Notes: generated by a model from the sequence alone, not told the origin. A stretch of 64,000 bases of DNA from Pectobacterium sp. CFBP8739 (GCF_013449375.1 NZ_JACDRR010000005.1:290070-354069), one strand, 5' to 3'; positions 37,109 to 47,091 are shown, counted from the first letter of the stretch. Translations and numbers: made by a program.

Positions 37109-38746
37109 TTAGTGCTTGATGATATAAAGATCTTTCACGTAAACATTATCCTGGGGATCTTTACCGGTTAATCCACCAACATAAGGTTTCACCAATCGGG
37201 TATTCGCATAGTAATAAACCGGGGCAATTACCGCGTCTTTATTCAGTAATGCTTCGGCCTGCTGATACACCTCTGCACGTTCCTCATCGGTTTTCACCTG
37301 TAAGGACTTTGCCACCAGCGCATCAAACTCTTTGCTCTTATAATGTGCAGTGTTACTACTGCTGTCTGACAGCATGCTGTTCAGGAAGGTGGAAGGTTCG
37401 TTATAGTCCGCACACCATCCGCCACGTGCGATGTCATAACTGCCCTGATGACGAGAACTGAGGAAGGTTTTCCATTCCTGGTTTTCCAGCTTAACGTCTA
37501 CGCCGATATTCTGTTTCCAGATAGAGGCAGCGGCGATAGCGATTTTCTTATGCAGATCGGAGGTGTTGTATAGCAGATTTAGCGTCAACGGTTTCTGTGC
37601 CGTATAACCCGCTTCCGCTAACAGTTTCTTCGCCTCTTCATTACGTTTCTCTTGAGACCAAGTGAACCACTCTGGCGTCTGTGCCTTGAAACCATCAATA
37701 TATGGCGGTACAAAACCATAGGCCGGAATATCGCCCTGATTCTTCACCTTGTTAGTGAGAATATCCTGATTCAGCCCCATGCGCAGCGCATCACGCACCC
37801 GAACATCGTTAAATGGTGGTTTCTGATTATTGATTTCGTAATAGTAGGTGCACAGGTATGGATTGACTTTGACTTCGTCAGGAATTTCTTTCTTCAGCTT
37901 TTGGAATAATTCAATCGGCAGCTGGTTATAGGTCATATCAATTTCACCGCTGCGGTAGCGGTTAACGTCAGTCACTTCCGACGAAATCGGCAGATAGGTC
38001 ACTTTATTGATGACGGTATGGGCGTTATCCCAATATTGCGGATTACGCTCCAGCACCATTTTTTCATTCACTACCCAGTCTTTCAGCTTATAAGCGCCGT
38101 TGCCGATCCAGTTTTGCGGCTGCGTCCATTTATCACCAAATTTCTCGATGGCGGCTTTATTAACAGGAGACATAGCGGCATAAACAGGCAGTTTATAGAA
38201 GTAAGGCACCGCTTCAGACAGCGTGACCTCAAAAGTATGATCGTCGATCGCTTTCACGCCCAGCGTATCGGGGGATTTTTTACCGGCGATGATGTCATCG
38301 ATATTCAGCAGATGACCATATTGCAGATAGCTGGCGTAAGGCGAGGCCGTTTTCGGGTCGGCCAGACGCTGCCAGCTATAGACGAAATCTTGTGCGGTAA
38401 CCGGCGTGCCATCTGACCATTTAGCCTCTTTACGCAGGTGGAATGTCCACACTTTAAAATCTTTGTTATCCCAGCTTTCCGCTACGCCGGGAACGGTTTT
38501 GCCGTTAACGTCGGAAATGACCAGCCCTTCCAGCAGATCGCGCGACACGTTGGATTCCGGTACACCTTCGATTTTATGGGGATCGAGGGAGGACACTTCC
38601 GCGCCGTTGTTACGAACCAATTCCTGTTTTTCTGCTAACTGAACGCCAGCGGGAACGGTCGCGGCAATAGCAGAAACAGCCATCGTGCTACTCAACGCCG
38701 CGATAATAGCGGCGGCCACTCTTTTTTTCGTTGTGATGTGTGTCAT
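37109..38746 (-). CDS. oppA: Periplasmic oligopeptide-binding protein OppA
   Basis: OppA captures peptides for OppBCDF. The 545-residue precursor has a signal peptide of about 28 residues (cleavage near AIA-ATVPAGV) and the SBP_bac_5 domain with RNNGAEVSSLDPHKIEGVPESN at the mature N-terminus. AGGAG precedes the ATG. The leader just before it (AACACGACAACATTAC) is C/A-rich like the GcvB sRNA target of enterobacterial oppA. A second, closely similar oppA lies directly upstream at 38933-40570. Confidence 0.97.
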   Translation of the reverse strand: MTHITTKKRVAAAIIAALSSTMAVSAIAATVPAGVQLAEKQELVRNNGAEVSSLDPHKIEGVPESNVSRDLLEGLVISDVNGKTVPGVAESWDNKDFKVWTFHLRKEAKWSDGTPVTAQDFVYSWQRLADPKTASPYASYLQYGHLLNIDDIIAGKKSPDTLGVKAIDDHTFEVTLSEAVPYFYKLPVYAAMSPVNKAAIEKFGDKWTQPQNWIGNGAYKLKDWVVNEKMVLERNPQYWDNAHTVINKVTYLPISSEVTDVNRYRSGEIDMTYNQLPIELFQKLKKEIPDEVKVNPYLCTYYYEINNQKPPFNDVRVRDALRMGLNQDILTNKVKNQGDIPAYGFVPPYIDGFKAQTPEWFTWSQEKRNEEAKKLLAEAGYTAQKPLTLNLLYNTSDLHKKIAIAAASIWKQNIGVDVKLENQEWKTFLSSRHQGSYDIARGGWCADYNEPSTFLNSMLSDSSSNTAHYKSKEFDALVAKSLQVKTDEERAEVYQQAEALLNKDAVIAPVYYYANTRLVKPYVGGLTGKDPQDNVYVKDLYIIKH

Positions 38747-38839
38747 TATTTTCTCCTGTAATGTTGTCGTGTTAGTTATTCCAACACGATTCCTGAATTA
38801 GCACCCTGTGAGAAAGCGATTAATCCATTTCCATCGCAC

Positions 38840-38864
38840 CCCATTCCCACATAGCAGGAATGGG
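38840..38864 (-). terminator. Hairpin between the two oppA copies
   Basis: CCCATTCC pairs with GGAATGGG across a 9-base loop in the 186-bp gap between the paralogues. On the minus strand no T-run follows, so it may stabilise the upstream message or only partly attenuate read-through. Confidence 0.45.
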
Positions 38865-38932
38865 TCACGAGAGAGTAAACACCAAATTAATCGCTACTCG
38901 CTCACTTCATTTGCATCAAACCGTGAATGGTA

Positions 38933-40570
38933 TTAATGCTTAATAATATAAAGATCTTTCACCCGTAGATTATCCAACGGGTCTTTGCCGGTAATGCCGC
39001 CGACATAAGGTTTTACCAGTCGCGTATTCGCGTAGTAATAGACCGGCACGATCGCCGCATCTTTATCCAACTGCGATTCCGCCTGTTGATAGATCTCTGC
39101 ACGTTCATCGTCCGTTTTTGCCTGAACAGCCTGCGCCATCAGCTTGTCGAACGTCGCGCTCTTATAATGTGCCGTGTTATTGCTGCTGTCTGACAGCATA
39201 CTATTCAGGAACGATGTGGGTTCGTTATAGTCCGCACACCATCCGGCACGCGCAACGTCATAATTGCCTTGATGACGCGTGCTGAGATAGGTTTTCCATT
39301 CCTGATTTTCCAATTTCACGTCAACGCCCAGATTCTGTTTCCAGATCGACGCCGCCGCGATCGCCAGCTTTTTATGCAGATCGGACGAGTTATAGAGCAA
39401 ATTAAACGTCAGCGGTTTCTCTGCGGTATAACCCGCTTCCGCCAGCAGTTTTTTCGCTTCTTCATTACGTTTCGCCTGTGGCCAGGTAAACCACTCTGGC
39501 GTATGCGCTTTCAGGCCGTCCGTAAATGGAGGAACATAACCATAGGCCGGAATATCACCCTGGTTTTTCACTTTATTGGTCAATATGTCTTGATCAAGCC
39601 CCATGCGCAGCGCCGTACGCACCCGTACATCGTTAAATGGCGGTTTCTGATTATTAATTTCGTAATAATACGTGCAGAGGTAGGGGTTGATGTTAACTTC
39701 TTGTGGGATTTCTTTTTTCAGCTTCTGAAATAGTTCAATAGGTAATTTATTATTGGTCACATCAATTTCACCCGCACGGTAGCGGTTAACATCCGTGACT
39801 TCAGAAGCAATCGGCAGATAGGTGACTTGATTAATCACGGTCTTGGCGTTATCCCAATACTGGGTATTACGTTCCAGAACCAGCCGCTCATTCACGACCC
39901 AGGACTTAAGCCGATAAGCACCATTCCCCACCCAGTTTTCCGGTTGAGTCCATTTATCACCAAATTTCTCCACTACCGCTTTATTTACCGGTGACATGGA
40001 CGAGTGATTCAGCAATTTATAAAAGTATGGGATCGGTTCGCTCAATGTGACTTCCAACGTATGGTCGTCGAGCGCTTTTACGCCTAGCGTATCGGGCGCT
40101 TTCTTGCTGGCGATGATGTCATCGATATTCAGCAGATGACCATATTGTAAATAGCTGGCGTAAGGAGAAACGGTTTTCGGGTCAGCCAGACGCTGCCAGC
40201 TATAAACAAAATCTTGCGCGGTAACCGGTTCGCCATTTGACCATTTGGCGTTTTTGCGTAAATGGAATGTCCAAACTTTAAAATCGCTGCTTTCCCACCG
40301 CTCCGCCACGCCAGGAATCGGGTGTCCGTCAGAATCGGAGATTACCAACCCTTCATATAAGTCGCGCGCGGCGTTGGATTCCGGTACACCTTCTATTTTA
40401 TGTGGATCCAGTGATGACACCTCAGCGCCATTGTTTCTCACCAGAACCTGTTCTTTCGCCAGTTCAACACCAGCAGGTACAGTCGCAGCCTGAACATTCA
40501 CGCATGACGCCATCACTGCTGCGGCAATCATACTGGTAACAAAGCATCGTTTTGTGTTGCGAATTTTCAT
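38933..40570 (-). CDS. oppA: Second periplasmic oligopeptide-binding protein (OppA paralogue)
   Basis: This 545-residue precursor is identical in length to the neighbouring OppA and, by eye, very similar over the mature part (start ATVPAGVELAKEQVLVRNNGAEVSSLDPHKIEGVPESN, end VKDLYIIKH). The signal peptide differs (MKIRNTKRCFVTSMIAAAVMA..., cleavage near VQA). It probably feeds the same OppBCDF permease with a different peptide preference; a murein-tripeptide role like MppA is possible. I chose ATG 40570 over an in-frame start 11 codons upstream because it gives a proper signal peptide and an AGGGG element 10 bases away. Confidence 0.95.
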   Translation of the reverse strand: MKIRNTKRCFVTSMIAAAVMASCVNVQAATVPAGVELAKEQVLVRNNGAEVSSLDPHKIEGVPESNAARDLYEGLVISDSDGHPIPGVAERWESSDFKVWTFHLRKNAKWSNGEPVTAQDFVYSWQRLADPKTVSPYASYLQYGHLLNIDDIIASKKAPDTLGVKALDDHTLEVTLSEPIPYFYKLLNHSSMSPVNKAVVEKFGDKWTQPENWVGNGAYRLKSWVVNERLVLERNTQYWDNAKTVINQVTYLPIASEVTDVNRYRAGEIDVTNNKLPIELFQKLKKEIPQEVNINPYLCTYYYEINNQKPPFNDVRVRTALRMGLDQDILTNKVKNQGDIPAYGYVPPFTDGLKAHTPEWFTWPQAKRNEEAKKLLAEAGYTAEKPLTFNLLYNSSDLHKKLAIAAASIWKQNLGVDVKLENQEWKTYLSTRHQGNYDVARAGWCADYNEPTSFLNSMLSDSSNNTAHYKSATFDKLMAQAVQAKTDDERAEIYQQAESQLDKDAAIVPVYYYANTRLVKPYVGGITGKDPLDNLRVKDLYIIKH

Positions 40571-41611
40571 TTTATAAACGCCCCTGTCTTGATACAACGC
40601 CATACCGGACTCTATGCATAAAGATTGACGTCACATAGAGCAGAAAAGATCGTCCATTATTCAAATAAATCATAAAATTAATTTATGGGTGAATAACGAA
40701 TAATAGGCCGAAACTCGAAGCTATCAAAAGTGGACACATTCGCCAATATTTTTACATTGATGTTGCTTAATTTTCTTTACCACAGAACGGTGTGTAGTTT
40801 ATCTCAACAGTTTGATACCGTTATTAACCACATGATAAACAATGATTTTTATTTATATTTCAAATATTTTTTAAATATTCAGCAATTTATAGATTTTGAG
40901 CAAAAAAACATCGTAATGGCTTTTATGATTTTTACAGCACAAAAATGATGATACACGCTTACCTGTCCGCGTCATTATCTGACATAAATGTTATTATTTT
41001 AACAATTTCGTTACTCATTGTGCGCAACAAACTCGCGAAACCGCCCTGCGATAGAAGACGAGCAAAATAACTAACCCGATTAAGATATAAGCAATGTTTA
41101 TACGAAAACGTCTTATACGAACAACGAATTCCCGTTATACGCTCAAACCTTGCGTGCATTTCTCCCGCCAAGACTTCACTTCAACGTCCGCCGTCGATCC
41201 TTTATCAACCCATTTTAGGTAGAAAAGCCGCTGATTTTATCTGGGTAATGATAGTTATTATCAACACCAACATGCTGAATGGTGTCAGCATAAAGAAAAT
41301 TCGATATTGATCACAAAAAAAGCACTCACAAATAGGTATGCTCATCCCATACCGTAGCACGCACGCAAATCTTCTTAATTTTGATGTATTTTCAAAACAA
41401 TATTTCAAAAATTCACAACTGCGGCGGTTACAGTATTTTAAAAAGCAGCAATCGCGCCACAACGGTGGCTGACGAGCTCTTTGAGTCAATGAATGCGAAA
41501 TAGGCAAAAAAGAATAGTCAGGTAACGGAAATACCTCCCGTTCGTTTATCTATACTGTTCTATTCGGCGAACAATTGACTGAAAGAGTTTAACATTTATC
41601 AGGAGAGCATT
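40571..41611. other. 1-kb AT-rich region between oppA and adhE
   Basis: No supported gene is present in this kilobase between divergent genes; E. coli has ychE in this slot. It should hold the promoters and long regulatory leaders of both flanking genes. Visible elements are a strong Fur-box match (41244-41262), a heptamer TTATACG repeated at 41098, 41113 and 41135, and AGGAG before adhE. Open frames of 65-100 codons exist on both strands but have no coding character I can defend. Confidence 0.55.
41244..41262 (-). promoter_or_regulatory. Strong Fur-box match in the oppA-adhE gap
   Basis: GGTAATGATAGTTATTATC matches the 19-bp Fur consensus at 16 positions by my count. On the minus strand the same place offers TTGATA, 17 bp, then GATAAA as a weak promoter, which would be covered by Fur. 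No iron gene adjoins it. Confidence 0.5.
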
Positions 41612-44287
41612 ATGGCCGTAACCAACGTTGCTGAACTTAACGCACTGGTCGAAAGAGTAAGAAAGGCACAGCAGGAATTCGCCACTTACACTCAGGAACA
41701 GGTAGACAAGATCTTCCGCGCTGCCGCACTCGCGGCATCGGATGCCCGTATCCCGCTGGCAAAAATGGCGGTTGCCGAATCCGGCATGGGGATCGTGGAA
41801 GATAAGGTCATCAAAAACCATTTCGCATCTGAATACATTTATAACGCCTATCAGGATGAAAAAACCTGCGGCATCCTCTCTACTGATGACACTTTTGGTA
41901 CGATTACCATTGCAGAGCCGATTGGCCTGATTTGCGGTATTGTTCCCACCACCAACCCCACTTCTACCGCGATTTTTAAAGCGCTGATCAGCCTGAAGAC
42001 CCGTAACGGAATTATCTTCTCCCCGCATCCGCGTGCAAAAAATGCGACCAACAAAGCCGCAGATATTGTTCTACAGGCGGCAATTGCGGCAGGTGCACCG
42101 AAAGATATTATCGGCTGGATCGATCAGCCTTCCGTTGAGCTGTCCAACCAGTTGATGCACCATCCGGATATCAACCTGATTCTGGCAACCGGTGGCCCAG
42201 GAATGGTGAAGGCCGCGTACAGTTCCGGTAAACCAGCAATCGGCGTTGGTGCCGGTAACACACCAGTTGTCGTTGATGAAACCGCAGACATCAAACGTGC
42301 CGTTGCCTCTATTTTGATGTCGAAAACCTTCGATAACGGCGTCATTTGTGCATCAGAACAGTCCGTCATCGTCGTAGACAGCGTCTATGACGCCGTGCGT
42401 GAGCGTTTCGCTACCCACGGCGGCTACATGCTGAAAGGCAAAGAGCTGCATGCCGTACAGGGTATTTTGCTGAAAAACGGTTCACTGAATGCCGACATCG
42501 TAGGTCAACCCGCACCGAAAATCGCAGAAATGGCGGGCATCACCGTCCCTGCCAACACTAAAGTGTTGATCGGTGAAGTTACTGCGGTCGATGAGTCCGA
42601 ACCGTTTGCGCATGAAAAACTGTCGCCGACGCTGGCGATGTACCGTGCGAAAGACTTCAACGACGCCGTCATTAAAGCGGAAAAACTGGTCGCAATGGGG
42701 GGTATCGGTCACACATCCTGCCTGTATACCGATCAGGACAATCAGCCAGAGCGCGTGAATCATTTCGGCAATATGATGAAAACCGCGCGTATCCTGATTA
42801 ACACCCCAGCGTCTCAGGGCGGTATTGGCGATCTCTACAACTTCAAACTCGCGCCGTCTCTGACGCTGGGCTGTGGCTCCTGGGGCGGAAACTCCATCTC
42901 CGAAAACGTCGGTCCGAAGCACTTGATCAACAAGAAAACGGTAGCCAAGCGAGCAGAGAATATGTTGTGGCATAAACTTCCCAAATCTATTTATTTCCGT
43001 CGCGGCTCACTGCCCATTGCTCTTGAAGAAGTCGCCTCCGATGGTGCTAAACGTGCATTTATCGTGACCGACCGCTTCCTGTTCAACAATGGCTATGTCG
43101 ATCAGGTGACGTCCGTATTGAAACAGCACGGGCTGGAAACCGAAGTTTTCTTTGAAGTTGAAGCTGATCCAACGCTGAGTATCGTGCGTAAAGGCGCCGA
43201 GCAAATGCACTCCTTCAAACCGGATGTGATCATTGCGCTGGGCGGCGGTTCGCCAATGGATGCGGCGAAAATCATGTGGGTAATGTATGAACACCCTACG
43301 ACGCATTTCGAAGAACTGGCGCTGCGTTTCATGGACATCCGTAAACGTATCTACAAGTTCCCGAAAATGGGCGTCAAAGCCAAAATGGTGGCGATTACCA
43401 CGACATCAGGAACCGGTTCCGAAGTAACACCATTTGCCGTGGTGACCGACGATGCCACCGGTCAAAAATATCCATTAGCGGATTATGCGCTGACGCCAGA
43501 TATGGCGATTGTCGATGCCAACCTGGTGATGAATATGCCGAAATCACTCTGTGCGTTTGGTGGGCTCGATGCGGTAACACACTCACTGGAAGCCTATGTT
43601 TCCGTGCTGGCAAACGAATATTCAGACGGACAGGCGTTGCAAGCGCTGAAACTGCTGAAGGAGAACCTGCCAGACAGCTACCGCGATGGCGCGAAAAACC
43701 CAGTGGCCCGTGAGCGCGTCCACAACGCCGCGACGATTGCTGGGATCGCGTTTGCCAACGCCTTCCTCGGCGTCTGCCACTCCATGGCGCATAAGCTGGG
43801 TTCTGAATTCCATATCCCGCACGGTCTGGCTAACGCCTTGCTTATCTCAAACGTCATTCGCTATAACGCGAACGACAACCCGACCAAGCAAACAACGTTC
43901 AGCCAGTATGACCGTCCGCAGGCACGCCGTCGCTACGCGGAAATAGCCGACCACCTGCGTTTAACCGCGCCGAGCGATCGCACCGCACAGAAAATCGAAA
44001 AATTGCTGAACTGGTTGGAAGAAATGAAGACCGAACTGGGGATCCCCACCTCGATTCGAGAAGCTGGCGTACAGGAAGCCGATTTCCTAGCGAAGGTAGA
44101 TAAGCTGTCAGAAGATGCATTCGACGATCAGTGTACTGGAGCAAACCCACGCTACCCGCTGATTTCCGAACTGAAACAGATTCTGCTGGATACTTACTAT
44201 GGTCGTAAGTTCTCTGAAGAGGTAAAAACGGAAGTGGTTGAACCTGTAGCAAAAGCCACTAAAACCGCTAAGAAAGCTGCACATTAA
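41612..44287 (+). CDS. adhE: Bifunctional aldehyde-alcohol dehydrogenase AdhE
   Basis: AdhE reduces acetyl-CoA to acetaldehyde and then ethanol, regenerating NAD+ in fermentation. The 891-residue fusion has an aldehyde-dehydrogenase half (residues 1 to about 440, catalytic Cys in NGVICASEQS near residue 246), a linker, and an iron-dependent alcohol-dehydrogenase half (about 450-870) with GGGSPMDAAK and the metal-binding histidine segments AFLGVCHSMAHKLG and HIPHGLANA. It assembles into spirosomes. AGGAG precedes the start; a strong terminator follows. Confidence 0.99.
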   Translation: MAVTNVAELNALVERVRKAQQEFATYTQEQVDKIFRAAALAASDARIPLAKMAVAESGMGIVEDKVIKNHFASEYIYNAYQDEKTCGILSTDDTFGTITIAEPIGLICGIVPTTNPTSTAIFKALISLKTRNGIIFSPHPRAKNATNKAADIVLQAAIAAGAPKDIIGWIDQPSVELSNQLMHHPDINLILATGGPGMVKAAYSSGKPAIGVGAGNTPVVVDETADIKRAVASILMSKTFDNGVICASEQSVIVVDSVYDAVRERFATHGGYMLKGKELHAVQGILLKNGSLNADIVGQPAPKIAEMAGITVPANTKVLIGEVTAVDESEPFAHEKLSPTLAMYRAKDFNDAVIKAEKLVAMGGIGHTSCLYTDQDNQPERVNHFGNMMKTARILINTPASQGGIGDLYNFKLAPSLTLGCGSWGGNSISENVGPKHLINKKTVAKRAENMLWHKLPKSIYFRRGSLPIALEEVASDGAKRAFIVTDRFLFNNGYVDQVTSVLKQHGLETEVFFEVEADPTLSIVRKGAEQMHSFKPDVIIALGGGSPMDAAKIMWVMYEHPTTHFEELALRFMDIRKRIYKFPKMGVKAKMVAITTTSGTGSEVTPFAVVTDDATGQKYPLADYALTPDMAIVDANLVMNMPKSLCAFGGLDAVTHSLEAYVSVLANEYSDGQALQALKLLKENLPDSYRDGAKNPVARERVHNAATIAGIAFANAFLGVCHSMAHKLGSEFHIPHGLANALLISNVIRYNANDNPTKQTTFSQYDRPQARRRYAEIADHLRLTAPSDRTAQKIEKLLNWLEEMKTELGIPTSIREAGVQEADFLAKVDKLSEDAFDDQCTGANPRYPLISELKQILLDTYYGRKFSEEVKTEVVEPVAKATKTAKKAAH

Positions 44288-44299
44288 CGTTCAGCCTGT

Positions 44300-44365
44300 A
44301 CCGCCTTAGCCTAAAGGCGGTTTATCTCTCTGCACTGCCCAACCCGTTTAGGGTTGGGCATTTTT
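44300..44365 (+). terminator. Terminator pair after adhE
   Basis: A first hairpin ACCGCCTT/AAGGCGGT (44300-44321) is followed by a 10-bp perfect stem TGCCCAACCC-GTTTA-GGGTTGGGCA with TTTTTA (44336-44365), a classical intrinsic terminator. Confidence 0.92.
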
Positions 44366-44428
44366 ATTGCTCGCGCACGCATCGACACGCTATTTATTAA
44401 TAACTCGCCAGTCGGCTATTTAACCGCT

Positions 44429-45025
44429 TTACTCGCTTTCCTTACGGGTTAATCCCAGCGCAATCTTATAATGTTTACGACACACGGAAACATAGCTCTC
44501 ATTGCCGCCAATAACGACCTGTTCCCCTTCGTGGACGGCATTACCCTGCTCATCTAATCGCAATACACAGTTAGCTTTACGGCCGCAATGACAGACCGTT
44601 TTTAACTCAATCAGCTTATCTGCCCACGCTAATAAATAGTGACTCCCGGAAAACAAATCACCTCGAAAATCAGTACGCAGCCCGTAGCACAATACAGGGA
44701 TATCTAATTGGTCCACGACATCGGAAAGCTCACTCACCTGCTCACGGGTTAAAAATTGACATTCGTCAATTAATACACAATCTACGGGCTGAGCACGGTG
44801 CTCTTTCTCCAGCAATCCAAATAAGGATGTCTGCGGATTAAACAATAACGCCGGAGAAGAAAGGCCTATCCGTGAACTTACAATCCCCACGCCGTGCCGA
44901 TTATCTATTTCTGCAGTGAACACCAGCGTACGCATTCCACGCTCCTGGTAGTTATATGACGACTGCAATAGCGCCGTCGATTTCCCTGCATTCATTGCAG
45001 AATAATAAAAATAAAGTTGAGCCAC
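44429..45025 (-). CDS. tdk: Thymidine kinase
   Basis: Tdk phosphorylates thymidine and deoxyuridine for salvage. The 198-residue type II enzyme has the P-loop region SAMNAGKST (residues 9-17), the catalytic Glu in LIDECQFL, the lasso-domain zinc cysteines (CHCGRKANC and a later VCRKHY), and GNESYVSVC for thymidine contact. The start is GTG at 45025 behind GGAGTAACCGA. It is convergent with adhE and divergent from hns. Confidence 0.97.
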   Translation of the reverse strand: MAQLYFYYSAMNAGKSTALLQSSYNYQERGMRTLVFTAEIDNRHGVGIVSSRIGLSSPALLFNPQTSLFGLLEKEHRAQPVDCVLIDECQFLTREQVSELSDVVDQLDIPVLCYGLRTDFRGDLFSGSHYLLAWADKLIELKTVCHCGRKANCVLRLDEQGNAVHEGEQVVIGGNESYVSVCRKHYKIALGLTRKESE

Positions 45026-45419
45026 TCGGTTACTCCAAAAGGCAGGGTATATGATCTTCGTGTCGTAAAAACTTATTGTAACAACTCGCCTTCACGCTGC
45101 GCAATGGGCTATTCCCCGAACACATTTTGTCCATACGCCCACCCACAGCAGCCTTTTACGATAAAAGATATAAACATTCCTTATAACAACGGTACGACAT
45201 CAATAAACCATTCTCTGTCGTTTGAGGGAGAAAAACGGCATACAAAATGTATTTTTTTGATAACAGGAAAGTATTTATATTTATGTAACATACGATGTGA
45301 GTTCTGTTTTAAAAATGATGTTTTTTAACAAACTTACAAATTTGACTATTGCAGAAAGGAAAATAGCACTCTATTATCACACTACACGCCACCAATAATA
45401 TTAATTTGAGATTATCACA
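45026..45419. other. Divergent tdk/hns regulatory region
   Basis: This AT-rich, gene-free region carries runs of A and T typical of curved DNA, where H-NS represses its own gene. A candidate hns promoter is TTGCAG (45349-45354), 17 bp, TATTAT (45372-45377). No other feature is supported. Confidence 0.5.
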
Positions 45420-45827
45420 ATGAGCGAAGCACTAAAGATTCTTAACAACATCCGTACTCTGCGTGCCCAGGCAAGAGAATGTACCTTGGATACTTTGGAA
45501 GAAATGCTGGAAAAACTAGAAGTCGTGGTTAATGAACGCCGCGAAGAAGATAGCCAGGTTCAGGCTGAAGTTGAAGAACGTGCGCGTAAATTGCAGCAAT
45601 ATCGCGAGATGCTGATTGCCGATGGTATTGACCCTAACGAATTATTACAAGCATCAGGTTCAGTGAAAACCACAGGTAAAAGCAAACGCGCTGCCCGCCC
45701 AGCAAAATATCAATACACTGACGAAAATGGCGAAGTTAGAACCTGGACAGGTCAGGGCCGTACACCGGCAGTAATCAAGAAAGCAATCGAAGAGCAAGGT
45801 AAATCTTTAGACGATTTCCTGCTGTAA
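45420..45827 (+). CDS. hns: Histone-like nucleoid-structuring protein H-NS
   Basis: H-NS compacts DNA and silences AT-rich, often foreign, genes. The 135-residue protein has the N-terminal oligomerisation coiled coil (about residues 1-65, [31 protein letters not shown]), a flexible Lys/Ala linker with [11 protein letters not shown], and the C-terminal DNA-binding motif TWTGQGRTP. It is monocistronic with a perfect terminator. Confidence 0.98.
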   Translation: MSEALKILNNIRTLRAQARECTLDTLEEMLEKLEVVVNERREEDSQVQAEVEERARKLQQYREMLIADGIDPNELLQASGSVKTTGKSKRAARPAKYQYTDENGEVRTWTGQGRTPAVIKKAIEEQGKSLDDFLL

Positions 45828-45851
45828 GTTTTATAAGCGCTTCTTAATACA

Positions 45852-45886
45852 AAAAAACCCCCGATAGCTATCGGGGGTTTTTCTTT
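45852..45886 (+). terminator. Terminator of hns
   Basis: AAAAAACCCCCGATAGCTATCGGGGGTTTTTC folds into an almost loopless palindromic stem with a T-tract, 25 bases after the hns stop. Confidence 0.93.
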
Positions 45887-45930
45887 AGTAACGTGTTTTG
45901 CAAAGAGAAAACAGATATGTCGGCGCTTTT

Positions 45931-45962
45931 ATTGCTCTCTGTTTTTTTAAACAGAGAGCAAT
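45931..45962. terminator. 14-bp palindromic hairpin downstream of galU
   Basis: ATTGCTCTCTGTTT (45931-45944) pairs perfectly with AAACAGAGAGCAAT (45949-45962) around a T4 loop, 13 bases from the galU stop. No T-tract follows on either strand, so it is likely a message-end stem. Confidence 0.55.
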
Positions 45963-45974
45963 TATTACATTCTG

Positions 45975-46886
45975 TTATTTTTCTTCTGCTTCAATCGTTT
46001 CCTGCAGCCATTGCGCAAATTCCTGGCCTAAACCGTCATGGCGCAGACCATATTCTACGAATGCCTGCATATAGCCTAATTTGTTACCACAGTCATGGCT
46101 CACACCTTTCAGGTGATACGCTTCTACCGTTTCTTTTTCCATCAGCATTGCGATGGCATCAGTTAACTGAATTTCATTGCCTGCGCCCGGTGGTGTTTTC
46201 TCCAGCAGAGACCAAATATCCGCAGAGAGTACATAACGGCCAACAACGGCTAAATTAGACGGTGCCTCGGAAGCTTTCGGTTTTTCAACCACACCCACCA
46301 TCGGCGCGCTATCCCCTGCTTTTAATTCCACACCTTTGCAATCAACCACGCCATAGCTGCTTACATTTTCAACCGGTTCGACCATAATCTGACTGTGGCC
46401 TGTAGTAGAAAAGCGTTGCAACATTTCGCTCAGGTTATCTTTCTTCAGATCGGACGCATATTCATCAATAATCACATCCGGCAGAATAACCGCGACAGGC
46501 TCATCTCCCACTAACGGGTGCGCGCACAATACAGCATGGCCCAGCCCTTTAGCTAATCCCTGACGCACTTGCATAATGGTGACGTGTTTAGGACAGATAG
46601 ATTGAACTTCTTCCAGCAATTGACGTTTAACACGTTTTTCCAGAATGGCTTCCAGTTCAAAACTGGTATCGAAATGGTTCTCGATAGAATTCTTAGAAGA
46701 GTGTGTAACCAGAATAATTTCATTAATCCCTGCGGCAATACACTCATTAACAACATATTGGATCAGCGGTTTATCTACCAACGGCAGCATTTCTTTAGGA
46801 ATGGCTTTGGTAGCAGGCAGCATACGCGTCCCTAATCCAGCAACTGGTATGACCGCTTTTTTTACTTTTTTATTCACAATAGACAT
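45975..46886 (-). CDS. galU: UTP-glucose-1-phosphate uridylyltransferase
   Basis: GalU makes UDP-glucose for LPS, exopolysaccharide and trehalose synthesis. The 303-residue nucleotidyltransferase has the N-terminal [24 protein letters not shown] nucleotide-binding loop and [10 protein letters not shown], with a later [22 protein letters not shown] segment. The start follows GAGGCTGTTT. It is in the same hns-galU-rssB order as E. coli. Confidence 0.98.
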   Translation of the reverse strand: MSIVNKKVKKAVIPVAGLGTRMLPATKAIPKEMLPLVDKPLIQYVVNECIAAGINEIILVTHSSKNSIENHFDTSFELEAILEKRVKRQLLEEVQSICPKHVTIMQVRQGLAKGLGHAVLCAHPLVGDEPVAVILPDVIIDEYASDLKKDNLSEMLQRFSTTGHSQIMVEPVENVSSYGVVDCKGVELKAGDSAPMVGVVEKPKASEAPSNLAVVGRYVLSADIWSLLEKTPPGAGNEIQLTDAIAMLMEKETVEAYHLKGVSHDCGNKLGYMQAFVEYGLRHDGLGQEFAQWLQETIEAEEK

Positions 46887-47091
46887 AAACAGCCTCTTAT
46901 ATACCGTTCAAATAATGAACTTTATTTATCTAATCAAGATAACCGCAAGAGTATAACGACTTTAACAAGAGCACGCTTGCCTCAACATTACTGTTCAATA
47001 AAAATAAGATAACTCCCTACATGGTAGGGAATAAAAAATAACATCGAAAGAGGGATATGGCCCGAAATCCGCACCGTCTTACGCTATCAGA

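Noticed and set aside
40730-40948. 72-codon Phe/Asn-rich plus-strand frame
   Set aside because: Composition follows the AT-rich DNA; no start signal.
40959-41171. About 65-70-codon minus-strand frame in the same gap
   Set aside because: A GGAG lies only two to three bases from its ATG and the sequence has no recognisable domain; not strong enough to list, though it would be the gene downstream of the Fur box.
41205-41507. 100-codon minus-strand frame in the oppA-adhE gap
   Set aside because: No ribosome-binding site, unusual composition and overlap with the Fur-box region; kept only as noncoding.
45017-45328. 103-codon plus-strand frame between tdk and hns
   Set aside because: It overlaps the tdk start, runs through the hns control region and has no homology I recognise.
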